The notes: generated by a model from the sequence alone, not told the origin. DNA of 6,372 bases from an uncultured Rubrobacteraceae bacterium (GCA_902806105.1 CADCVI010000175.1:1-6372), one strand, 5' to 3'. Numbered from the stretch's first letter, positions 1 to 5,447 are shown. Translations and numbers: made by a program.

Positions 1-42
1 GCGGACGGGGGCGGTGCGTGTAGCGGCGGTCCAGGGCGACAT
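1..42 (-). CDS. Start of an unidentified gene running off the left edge (partial)
   Basis: On the minus strand a strong ribosome binding site, GGAGGTG at 47-53, sits before an ATG at 40-42, with six bases between GGAGG and the ATG, which is close to ideal spacing. The frame then stays open to the window edge and encodes only MSPWTAATRTAPVR. A second ATG at 44-46 in another frame abuts the binding site and is therefore less likely to be used. Fourteen residues are too few to name a family. The call rests on the ribosome binding site and could be a chance match, so the product is unknown. Confidence 0.4.
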   Translation of the reverse strand, partial: MSPWTAATRTAPVR

Positions 43-167
43 GCATCACCTCCAACGCCATCGGAGTCAAAAGCCCTCACGGGCGGCGCCGGGCGTGACT
101 TGAGGCTCGGGCAGCTCCGGCAACACGCCAGCATCCCCCCGTCCTGGCGAGTCACGGGTCCTTCTCG

Positions 168-473
168 TTAACCTCGCCGAGGTTCGGTGCGAGGGAGAGC
201 TCGCCGGAACAGCCAGGAGACGAGCCGCGCCTTCGCCATCCTGTCGATCCCGGTCTGGCCGTTGTAGGGGATAGTCCCGATAAACGACAGCGTAACGAGC
301 CAGGCGAACGTCACCACGATCTGATCTATAGCCCTATGATCCTTCCTCGAGAGGGCGTTCTACCTCCGGGGAACGGCGTACGCGACGAACCCGGCGGCCA
401 GCAGAATCCCGCCGCTCCAGAGGGTGAAGCATGCAGCCCCTGTCGGAGTCTCGGACGTCCGGCCAAGAAGGCG
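168..473 (-). pseudogene. Possible remnant of a small membrane protein, interrupted by a stop
   Basis: No intact gene lies between the left-edge start and the DUF6328-like gene. One minus-strand frame from 473 down to the TAA at 168-170 reads like broken coding sequence. The first part ends in a hydrophobic stretch (LWSGGILLAAGFVAYAV) followed by an in-frame TAG at 360-362. The same frame then continues with a second hydrophobic piece (VVTFAWLVTLSFIGTIPYN) and a basic tail. The upstream piece has no ATG, GTG or TTG start. The downstream piece could start at GTG 315-317 and would then be a 49-residue protein. It lies just downstream of the DUF6328-like gene on the same strand, so it could be a decayed partner gene. 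The alternative is chance open frame in GC-rich DNA. I do not recognise a family. Confidence 0.3.
170..184. repeat. 15-base perfect palindrome
   Basis: AACCTCG and CGAGGTT flank a single central C, giving a perfect inverted repeat that overlaps the stop codon of the minus-strand remnant frame. It could be a protein-binding dyad or a weak hairpin (six pairs with a three-base loop). No T-run follows it on either strand, so it is a poor intrinsic terminator. Confidence 0.3.
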
Positions 474-508
474 GGCTTACTACGAGATCTGGGGCTCCGA
501 ATCCCGCT

Positions 509-991
509 TCAGCCTCTTTCGAAGCGGTACCGCAGCGGGAGCACGAACCAGACGTAGACGAAGAAGGCGGTCAGGGCTGCCGTCGTCAGGGATGCGAGGA
601 TGGAGTTGAACATGAGGTCTGTCACCACAAAGACTACGCCCACCATCGCCGGGACGAGCAGGACCATGCCGGCTATCGTGAGCCTGTTGGCGGTCCGGAG
701 GCGTCGCTCCCTGGCATGCCTCCGCCACAGGACGCGGTGGTGGGCGGACGGCGCGATCAGGAGCCCCGCCGATAGCGCGGTGCAGACGAGGGTCCCGAAG
801 AAAATCTTCTGGTGGAATGGCCCGACGTCCTTGAATCCTTCCGCGAACGGCACGGTCAACAGGAAAGCGAACAGCACCTGCACCCCCGGCAATACCACCC
901 GCAACTCCTGCAACAACTCGATCAACTCGCGCGCGCTCCTGGCCCGCGCATCCTCCCTCGCCCCCGGCTTCGTAACACCCTCAGTGTTCAC
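509..991 (-). CDS. DUF6328-like four-helix membrane protein
   Basis: Encodes a 160-residue integral membrane protein. After a short charged cytoplasmic segment rich in Arg and Glu (about 11-30) comes a stretch that resembles the DUF6328 family of actinobacteria (ELLQELRVVLPGVQVLFAF at 25-43). Four hydrophobic helices are visible at about 33-50, 63-81, 103-123 and 131-152. A polar loop with APSAHHR at 80-86 and several Arg residues lies between helices 2 and 3 and should be cytoplasmic by the positive-inside rule. The C-terminal RYRFERG is basic. The start is GTG at 989-991, preceded by AGGGGG five bases upstream. The family has no known function and I see no catalytic motif. The next gene upstream on the same strand is the App1-like phosphatase, 139 bases away, with hairpins between them, so co-transcription is doubtful. 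The family name is from memory of the motif and the coding call is firm. Confidence 0.87.
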   Translation of the reverse strand: MNTEGVTKPGAREDARARSARELIELLQELRVVLPGVQVLFAFLLTVPFAEGFKDVGPFHQKIFFGTLVCTALSAGLLIAPSAHHRVLWRRHARERRLRTANRLTIAGMVLLVPAMVGVVFVVTDLMFNSILASLTTAALTAFFVYVWFVLPLRYRFERG

Positions 992-1027
992 TAGGCCCCC
1001 TACGTTTAACGCTCATGTAACAAACAT

Positions 1028-1033
1028 CTTATA
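1028..1033 (-). promoter_or_regulatory. Candidate -10 element for the DUF6328-like gene
   Basis: The minus strand reads TATAAG here, one base from TATAAT, in a short AT-rich patch about 40 bases before the GTG at 989-991. No convincing -35 element lies 16-18 bases upstream, because that stretch is taken up by the 1046-1062 hairpin. This is therefore a weak candidate only. Confidence 0.25.
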
Positions 1034-1045
1034 CCCGGTGGGAGC

Positions 1046-1062
1046 CCGAAGGCACCCTTCGG
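1046..1062. repeat. Hairpin between the DUF6328-like and App1-like genes
   Basis: CCGAAGG and CCTTCGG form a perfect 7-base stem around the loop CAC. On the minus strand it lies downstream of the App1-like gene and just upstream of the candidate promoter of the DUF6328-like gene. It could end readthrough transcription from the former. There is no T-run, so a Rho-dependent or purely structural role is also possible. Confidence 0.35.
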
Positions 1063-1095
1063 AGGAGCACGAGGGGATGAGAAGTTTAAGGGCCT

Positions 1096-1113
1096 GCGGG
1101 CTCGGCGGCCCGC
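1096..1113 (-). terminator. Candidate terminator after the App1-like gene
   Basis: Read on the minus strand, GCGGGC and GCCCGC form a perfect 6-base stem with a 6-base loop, 17 bases after the TAG stop of the App1-like gene. The stem is followed by AGGCCC and then a weak T-containing tract (TTAAACTTCTC). The T-tract is poor and offset, so this is a marginal intrinsic terminator. A second stem (GGCCC/GGGCC, 1107-1121) overlaps it and would compete. Confidence 0.35.
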
Positions 1114-1130
1114 GGTGGGCCGGGTGGCGG

Positions 1131-2207
1131 CTAGCCGCTCGCCTTGCGCACCTCCGGGAGGGCTTCGGGGGAGATGAGACCCGACCTCGTGGCGTGTTCG
1201 GCGGCCTCGGCCGTATTCTGGACGGGGACCATCTCGACGCCGAACGAGCGGACCTGCCGGGCGATGGCGTGTACTACGACGTCGCGCTCCTCCGTGGTCA
1301 CGTCCCGGATGTAGACGGCCGCGATACGCCCCGGGTTCTCGCGGACGACAGTCCGGTAGATCTCCGGGTCCTGTTCGCCGGAGTCGCCGACCAGGACGAA
1401 CGGGAGGCTCGGGTAGGTCGCGAGGAGCGTGCGGATGGTGCCCAGCTTGTGTTCCTTGTGGCTCTTGAGGTTCGTCGGGCTCCAGTCCTTCAGGAAGATC
1501 GGGCCGGCCGGGACGTCGTGAACGTCCAGGAAGTCCTCCAGCAGGTCGTAGAGGTTCCACGGGCTGCTGGAGACGTAGAAGATCGGGTTTCCCTCCCCCT
1601 GGAGAGCACGGTAGAAGTGGGTCACCCCCTCGAACGGGAGACGCGTGTACGCGTTTTTGAGTAGGGCGGTGCGGAGCATCGTGAGGAGGCTCGTGACGCC
1701 GGTCTGGATCACGGTGTCGTCGAGGTCGCTTATTACCCCGAACCGCGCTCCTTCGGGGACGAGTACCCTCCCCTCGGCGCGAACACCGGGCCCCGCTGCC
1801 CCGAGCAACTCGACCTCTACCGGATGCCAGGCGGTCCCGGCGTCGGGCGGCTGCGAGAGTTCGAACCGCACATCGAAGAACCCTTCTTCGTCGGCGACGA
1901 CCGTGACCTCCTGCCCGTTGTGAGCGGCGCGCAGGCGCGCGAAGGGGACCTCCGCGCTCATGAACCTCCTCAACATGTTGCGCAGGTTCGTCCGGACGGT
2001 GTCCGTCGCGCTCGACCGGGTGAGCCCCTTCGCCCCCAGTACCCGGCCCTTCATAAAGAGGATCTCCCGGGTACCGTGACCCCGGTAGGTCACCACCTCC
2101 GGTGGTGCCGTCCATCCGTACCTCTGCCTCACCCGCAGCTTGAAACGATCGAAACTCTCCTCGATCGTCTGCCCTACCTTTACAGCGCTATCCCCGAAAC
2201 CAGACAA
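1131..2207 (-). CDS. App1-like phosphatase (DUF2183, HAD superfamily)
   Basis: Predicted phosphatase of the App1/DUF2183 family. The yeast member App1 is a phosphatidate phosphatase, while bacterial members are mostly uncharacterised, so the substrate here is unknown. Numbered from the TTG start (358 residues), the HAD motifs are in order. Motif I is DLDDT at 161-165, with D161 and D163 as the expected nucleophile and acid/base. Motif II is the Ser cluster SSSPWN at 213-218. A Lys-containing segment SHKEHK follows at 249-254, and motif IV is GDSGEQDPEIY at 274-284. Residues 1 to about 150 form a separate N-terminal region without catalytic motifs, and I see no signal peptide or membrane helix, so the protein should be cytoplasmic. 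Start choice: GGGGGAGG directly abuts the in-frame GTG at 2211-2213, leaving no spacer, whereas TTG at 2205-2207 has a five-base spacer. I prefer TTG; using GTG adds two residues. Confidence 0.93.
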   Translation of the reverse strand: MSGFGDSAVKVGQTIEESFDRFKLRVRQRYGWTAPPEVVTYRGHGTREILFMKGRVLGAKGLTRSSATDTVRTNLRNMLRRFMSAEVPFARLRAAHNGQEVTVVADEEGFFDVRFELSQPPDAGTAWHPVEVELLGAAGPGVRAEGRVLVPEGARFGVISDLDDTVIQTGVTSLLTMLRTALLKNAYTRLPFEGVTHFYRALQGEGNPIFYVSSSPWNLYDLLEDFLDVHDVPAGPIFLKDWSPTNLKSHKEHKLGTIRTLLATYPSLPFVLVGDSGEQDPEIYRTVVRENPGRIAAVYIRDVTTEERDVVVHAIARQVRSFGVEMVPVQNTAEAAEHATRSGLISPEALPEVRKASG

Positions 2208-2212
2208 GCGCA

Positions 2213-2217
2213 CCTCC
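2213..2217 (-). promoter_or_regulatory. Ribosome binding site that decides the App1-like start
   Basis: The minus strand reads GGGGGAGGTGCGCTTG. The core GGAGG is followed by five bases and then TTG, while the possible GTG start overlaps the core itself. Normal spacing therefore favours TTG initiation. Confidence 0.5.
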
Positions 2218-2245
2218 CCCCGCCATAGAGACCCCCGACGTACCC

Positions 2246-2251
2246 ATTATG
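2246..2251 (-). promoter_or_regulatory. Candidate -10 element for the App1-like gene
   Basis: The minus strand reads CATAAT, five of six bases matching TATAAT, about 40 bases before the TTG start. No good -35 element sits 16-18 bases upstream, so the assignment is weak. Confidence 0.25.
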
Positions 2252-2484
2252 CCGGAATCCTCGAAGGGAGCATACGACCAGCCTCATACGAGACGGCGCG
2301 CGGAACGCACCATGTCTTCCACGGCCGACAGCAAGCCCTACTCCACTCCTCCGCCCGGGCGGCAATACCCCCGGAGCAGACCTCACGAGCCGCCTCTCGC
2401 CAACGCCGCCGCGAGACGCCATTCTAAACAGCGGTAGGACATCCGGACGAGCGAGTGGTTCTAGCCAACGGAAGGCGCCATGCC

Positions 2485-2504
2485 CTCCCGCCTGGCGGCG
2501 GGAG
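2485..2504 (-). terminator. Strong hairpin downstream of the rlpA-like gene
   Basis: CTCCCGCC and GGCGGGAG form a perfect 8-base stem with a 4-base loop, about 50 bases past the TGA stop of the rlpA-like gene on the minus strand. A smaller stem (GGGTG/CACCC with a three-base loop, 2536-2548) follows the stop even more closely. Neither is followed by a T-run. The position suggests transcript 3' end formation or protection, but a classical intrinsic terminator is not shown. Confidence 0.45.
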
Positions 2505-2551
2505 CCACCCCTTGCCGCCCGAAAAGTGAGCCGGTGGGTGGATCACCCGGA

Positions 2552-3307
2552 TCAGTAGTAGAGAACCTGCCCGGCATAGATGAAGTCCGGGTCGGAGATA
2601 CCGTTCTGGGTGATGAGGTGATCCAGGGAGACCCCCATCTCCTGGGAGATCCCGGACAGCGTCTCTCCGGGCCGCACCACGAGTACGGACGAACTACTCG
2701 CGTCGATCTTCGAGAGATCATCCAGCGAGGTAGATGCCGGCACCGCAACACTCGCGCTTTCGTCGAAACCGTCTACCGGCAACTCTTCGACCGGCGCTTC
2801 GGCAACCGCATACTGGTCCGTTGCTGTTTCGAGCCCCGTCTCGGATTGGGAGTCGTAGATGGCAACCTGCGATTGCGAGACGGTACCAGAGTCGTACTGA
2901 ACCGTCGAAGCGTACTGTGTGGTCTGGGCGTCTGCGGCGGCGTATTGATCAACAGCCGCGACCTCCACGTAGTCTACGCCTACGTCGGTGAGACCGAGGA
3001 CCTGGGCCGCACCCTGTGACAGATCCAGCTCGCGCTCGCCGACGTACGGTCCGCGGTCGTTGACGGTTACCTCCACCGCGTTCTCCCCATAGGCGACCAG
3101 AAGCTCCGACCCGAGCGGCATGGTCTTGTGAGCGGCCGTGAACCCGAACGGATCGTAGGGCTCGCCCGACGCGGTAGGTAGGCCAGAAAAGCCCGGCCCG
3201 TACCAGGAAGCCAGCGTCTCCTCCGCCTCGGCATCGTCTCCCGAAAAGGCAAGACAACCAATGATCACGACCGGAACCCACAACAGCAACAACAACCTCG
3301 GCAACAC
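2552..3307 (-). CDS. RlpA-like double-psi beta-barrel protein with C-terminal LysM domain
   Basis: Secreted cell-wall protein of the RlpA family; characterised members are septal lytic transglycosylases acting on denuded glycan. Of 251 residues, 5-17 form a hydrophobic signal core, followed by the lipobox-like IIGC with C18 as the candidate lipidation site. The double-psi barrel spans about 31-117, with ASWYG (33-37), TASGEPYD (45-52), TAAHKTMPLGS (57-67), VNDRGPY (82-88) and LDLSQGAA (94-101), all RlpA hallmarks. A linker rich in Gln, Tyr, Ser and Ala follows (about 119-205), then one LysM peptidoglycan-binding domain (207-251, with VVRPGETLSGIS and the final YAGQVLYY). Many proteobacterial RlpA proteins instead end in a SPOR domain. 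The start is GTG at 3305-3307, preceded by GGAGGGGG. It is divergent from the membrane-tethered MerR-like gene. Catalytic activity is inferred from the family; structural expansin-like binding is the alternative. Confidence 0.93.
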   Translation of the reverse strand: MLPRLLLLLWVPVVIIGCLAFSGDDAEAEETLASWYGPGFSGLPTASGEPYDPFGFTAAHKTMPLGSELLVAYGENAVEVTVNDRGPYVGERELDLSQGAAQVLGLTDVGVDYVEVAAVDQYAAADAQTTQYASTVQYDSGTVSQSQVAIYDSQSETGLETATDQYAVAEAPVEELPVDGFDESASVAVPASTSLDDLSKIDASSSSVLVVRPGETLSGISQEMGVSLDHLITQNGISDPDFIYAGQVLYY

Positions 3308-3321
3308 GTATCCCCCTCCGT

Positions 3322-3358
3322 CAACGTTTACCTAAAATCCAACGTTAAGCTTTGCGTT
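3322..3358. promoter_or_regulatory. Repeated CAACGTT words and imperfect palindrome in the rlpA-like leader
   Basis: CAACGTT occurs at 3322-3328 and again at 3340-3346, exactly 18 bases apart, and each contains the palindrome AACGTT. The second copy begins an imperfect 18-base palindrome at 3341-3358, with arms AACG and CGTT around a central AAGCTT (14 of 18 positions symmetrical). The element lies between the predicted -10 and the GTG start of the rlpA-like gene, overlapping the expected transcription start. It therefore resembles an operator for a dimeric regulator. No bound protein is known. Confidence 0.35.
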
Positions 3359-3363
3359 CAGGG

Positions 3364-3392
3364 AGTATCGGGATCCTCTACCTATCGTTCAA
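3364..3392 (-). promoter_or_regulatory. Candidate promoter of the rlpA-like gene
   Basis: On the minus strand TTGAAC (3387-3392) and GATACT (3364-3369) are separated by exactly 17 bases, and each matches four of six consensus bases for the housekeeping sigma factor. Transcription would start near 3357, giving a leader of about 50 bases that contains the CAACGTT repeats and the GGAGGGGG ribosome binding site. Confidence 0.5.
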
Positions 3393-3405
3393 GTCTTTTT
3401 CGCGC

Positions 3406-3424
3406 TTTATCTCGCAACGATAAA
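3406..3424. repeat. Inverted repeat in the divergent promoter region
   Basis: TTTATC and GATAAA form a perfect 6-base inverted repeat with a 7-base spacer, just upstream of the candidate -35 of the rlpA-like promoter. Its position would suit an activator or repressor site, but six-base arms can arise by chance. Confidence 0.25.
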
Positions 3425-3533
3425 CGAGTACGGCTCAGGTCCCTCGATCTGCCGCTGATAATTTCGCCTTTCTTGTGGGTGCAGAGGCTTAGATAAGCCA
3501 GATATAGCGGTTGGATGGGGCGCGCAGGGGTTG

Positions 3534-3542
3534 TGCTAGGAT
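3534..3542 (+). promoter_or_regulatory. Candidate extended -10 promoter of the MerR-like gene
   Basis: TGC followed by TAGGAT gives an extended -10 element, with transcription expected near 3549. That is downstream of the first in-frame ATG at 3515, which supports the GTG start at 3599. The best -35-like hexamer, TTGGAT at 3511-3516, is 20 bases away. That spacer is unusually long for a housekeeping promoter but typical of MerR-controlled promoters. Confidence 0.45.
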
Positions 3543-3598
3543 ACGAGCTCGGGGCCGAAAATCCGCGAAAATATCCCTGTGATAATCGGGAAGGGGGC

Positions 3599-4294
3599 GT
3601 GATCTACACCGTAGACGAGGTCAGCGTTGAGCTCGGAATACCGAGACCTACCGTTTACCGTTACCTCAAGGAGTACTCCATCCCGTTCTCCCGGCGCTCC
3701 GGTAGGATCTTCGTCCCGGAGGAGTCGGTCGGGAAGGTTCGAAGGGTCCGTGAGCTTCACGACGGCGGTTACGGTGTGGAGGCAATACGCGCCAGGCTGC
3801 AACATGGAGAAACCACGGAGCTGGAGCGTGTGACGGAACGCCTCGACAAGCTCACGGAAGCCCTGGAGAGCACCAGGGCAGAGACGGGGAGGTCGATAGA
3901 GCCCGCCCACTCCTCCCCCGACGCCCACGCCATCCGGATGGTGCTCGCACGGCAGAGCCTACTGATCTCCGCTATCTCCAACCTTGCCGAGATGATGGGC
4001 GACCTCATGGCGGCGAACGGGCTGCCGCGCCGCGCGGTCATAGACTACCCGGAGATGGACCAGGACCACCGGCTCCCCCTGCCCCCACGCAGAGACAGGG
4101 TCCTGGTGGCAGCGGGAGGTCGCGGCGGCGCCACGATCACCGCAAACAGGAGCCCGGCACGCAGGACGGTGGCCCTGCCCACCGGTCCCTCACACGACAA
4201 GTTCGGCACGCTAGCCCGACGCCGGCGTGCCGTGCTCGCATGCTCCCTCGTCGCCCTGGCTGTTCTGACGATCTTGGCCTGGCAGGTCTTCTAG
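3599..4294 (+). CDS. MerR-like DNA-binding protein with a C-terminal membrane anchor
   Basis: Predicted transcriptional regulator of 231 residues. A MerR-type winged helix-turn-helix occupies residues 3-68: the first helix near TVDEVSVELG, the recognition helix near PRPTVYRYLKEY, the wing at GRIFVPEES, then the MerR-like ELHDGGYGVEAIRARL. A charged heptad-like segment (about 71-95) should form a dimerising coiled coil. A second amphipathic, Leu/Met-rich helix follows, then a Pro/Arg/Gly-rich linker. Four Arg (207-210) precede a hydrophobic segment that fills 211-231 and ends the protein, predicting a tail-anchored membrane protein with its DNA-binding head in the cytoplasm. The GTG start has GGGAAGGGGG just upstream and lies after the predicted transcription start; an in-frame ATG at 3515 would add 28 unlikely residues. 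It is divergent from the rlpA-like gene, a plausible target. Its signal and regulon are unknown. Confidence 0.87.
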   Translation: MIYTVDEVSVELGIPRPTVYRYLKEYSIPFSRRSGRIFVPEESVGKVRRVRELHDGGYGVEAIRARLQHGETTELERVTERLDKLTEALESTRAETGRSIEPAHSSPDAHAIRMVLARQSLLISAISNLAEMMGDLMAANGLPRRAVIDYPEMDQDHRLPLPPRRDRVLVAAGGRGGATITANRSPARRTVALPTGPSHDKFGTLARRRRAVLACSLVALAVLTILAWQVF

Positions 4295-4311
4295 GTACCG
4301 TTAGCCCCCGG

Positions 4312-4325
4312 CGCCTCAGGAGGCG
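4312..4325. terminator. Small hairpin between convergent genes
   Basis: CGCCT and AGGCG form a perfect 5-base stem around CAGG in the 37-base gap between the convergent MerR-like and GCS2-like genes. Being symmetrical, it could serve both strands. It lacks a T-run and is short, so its efficiency is doubtful. Confidence 0.4.
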
Positions 4326-4331
4326 AGCAGC

Positions 4332-5447
4332 CTACGTACCCCGGGCCGTCTCCTCGACCAGCATATCCACCACGGCCTCCAGGCTCCCGGTCCTGCGGTA
4401 GACGGCGCGCTGGCGGGACGCGCCGTTACCGTGCTTGAGGGTCTCGCGGACGATACCGGAGACCTCGTCCCAGTCCCCGAACTCCTCCAGGGCGGGGCGG
4501 GTGAAATCCAGGAGCCTCTGGATGGTGTACCCGGCCGGGACCACGCGCGCCTCCTCGAGGTCTACGAGCTCCCCCTCCAGGCCGTGTCGCGAGGCCCTCC
4601 AGTGCGCGGCGGTCAGGAGCTCGGGACGCACCGCCGGGTACGGCTCCTCGCGCCCGTCACGCTCGAAGCAGGAGCGGACGAGCGCGCGGCAGAGCCCGGC
4701 GAGCATCACCGCCTCGTCGACCGTCGGGCACACGTCGGCGACACGCACCTCGATCGTCCTGGTCTTCTCCGGGAGGCGGGCGTCCCAGTAGATCTTGGTT
4801 GCGTCCTCTATGGTCTCGGTCCTCACGAGCGACTCCACGAGGGCGTCGTGCTCGGCGCGGGAGGCGAAGAGCCCCGGCGGCCCCGAGACCGGGAACCGGC
4901 CCCAGACCTGGGTCCGGTAGCTCGCGTAACCGGAGTCCTCGCCGAGCCAGAACGGTGAGTTCCCCGAGAGGGCGAGCAGCGGCGCGAGCCACACGCGCAA
5001 GCGGTTCATCACCCGCACCGCCGACTCCGCGTCCTTGATCCCGACGTGAACGTGGAACCCGAAGACGAGCTGCTCCTGGGCGAGCTGCTGGTACGCTTCT
5101 ATCAGGACCCGGTAGCGCTCCTTGGGCGTCACCACCTGCTCGCGCCAGTGCGAGAACGGATGCGTGCTCGCCGCCGCTATACGAGCCCCCTCCCCTGCCG
5201 CGCTTATCACCGCGCGCCTGAGCCGCAGCACCTCGTCCCGTACCTCGGCGAGCGTCCGGCAAACGGCGCTCACGCCCTCGACCTGCGACTCCATAAGCTC
5301 GGCCGCTACGTCAGCGTCCCCCACCACTTCACGCCTGGCCCTCTCGACCACCCGCCCACCCTGAGACCGCAACTCACGCGTTTCGGGATCTACAACCTGA
5401 TACTCCTCTTCGACCCCGAGGGTGTACTCCTCCGTCCGCGTAGCCAT
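4332..5447 (-). CDS. Carboxylate-amine ligase, GCS2/YbdK family (glutamate-cysteine ligase type 2)
   Basis: ATP-dependent ligase of the GCS2 family. YbdK has weak glutamate-cysteine ligase activity and the family's true substrates are often unknown. The 371 residues match the usual full length, and the family motifs appear in order: GVEEEYQ (11-17), ASTHPF (93-98), GFHVHVG (130-136), SGNSPFW (161-167), the TRTIEVRVADV segment (229-239), HWRASRHGL (282-290) and GNGASRQR (340-347). There is no signal peptide, so it should be cytosolic. The ATG at 5445-5447 is chosen because AGGAGAAGGG (5456-5465) lies upstream and the family start (EEYTLGVEEEY) follows at once. The frame stays open for 103 more codons upstream, but that extension is Arg/Gly-rich and not protein-like. 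No glutathione synthetase or other thiol gene is nearby, so a role in gamma-glutamylcysteine or glutathione synthesis is only inferred. The family assignment is firm. Confidence 0.95.
   Translation of the reverse strand: MATRTEEYTLGVEEEYQVVDPETRELRSQGGRVVERARREVVGDADVAAELMESQVEGVSAVCRTLAEVRDEVLRLRRAVISAAGEGARIAAASTHPFSHWREQVVTPKERYRVLIEAYQQLAQEQLVFGFHVHVGIKDAESAVRVMNRLRVWLAPLLALSGNSPFWLGEDSGYASYRTQVWGRFPVSGPPGLFASRAEHDALVESLVRTETIEDATKIYWDARLPEKTRTIEVRVADVCPTVDEAVMLAGLCRALVRSCFERDGREEPYPAVRPELLTAAHWRASRHGLEGELVDLEEARVVPAGYTIQRLLDFTRPALEEFGDWDEVSGIVRETLKHGNGASRQRAVYRRTGSLEAVVDMLVEETARGT

Larger units (their letters stand above)
2214..2551. other. Intergenic region between the App1-like and rlpA-like genes
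   Basis: About 340 bases between two minus-strand genes. I find no frame with a convincing start, ribosome binding site and protein-like composition; the open frames here give Arg/Pro/Gly-rich products typical of noncoding GC-rich DNA. It holds two hairpins near the end of the rlpA-like gene (2485-2504 and 2536-2548) and a weak -10-like CATAAT on the minus strand at 2246-2251. The remaining roughly 220 bases show nothing I can name. Confidence 0.6.

Noticed and set aside
600..1664. Long plus-strand open frame (354 codons)
   Set aside because: It crosses the DUF6328-like gene, the intergenic gap and part of the App1-like gene on the opposite strand. Its product changes composition at each border and has no domain or good ribosome binding site.
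1006..2115. Long minus-strand open frame (369 codons) in another frame of the App1-like gene
   Set aside because: The product is Arg/Pro/Gly-rich, a normal shadow of a GC-rich gene, while the overlapping frame carries all the HAD motifs.
2180..2422. 80-codon minus-strand frame upstream of the App1-like gene
   Set aside because: It overlaps the App1-like start, has Arg/Gly-rich content, no ribosome binding site and no recognisable motif.
3308..3500. Possible c-di-AMP or c-di-GMP riboswitch before the rlpA-like gene
   Set aside because: Cell-wall genes often carry such switches, but I could not match the conserved core of either class, and the predicted leader of about 50 bases is too short for them.
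3515..3598. ATG at 3515 as start of the MerR-like gene
   Set aside because: It has no good ribosome binding site, lies upstream of the candidate transcription start near 3549, and would add residues ahead of the helix-turn-helix that do not resemble the family.
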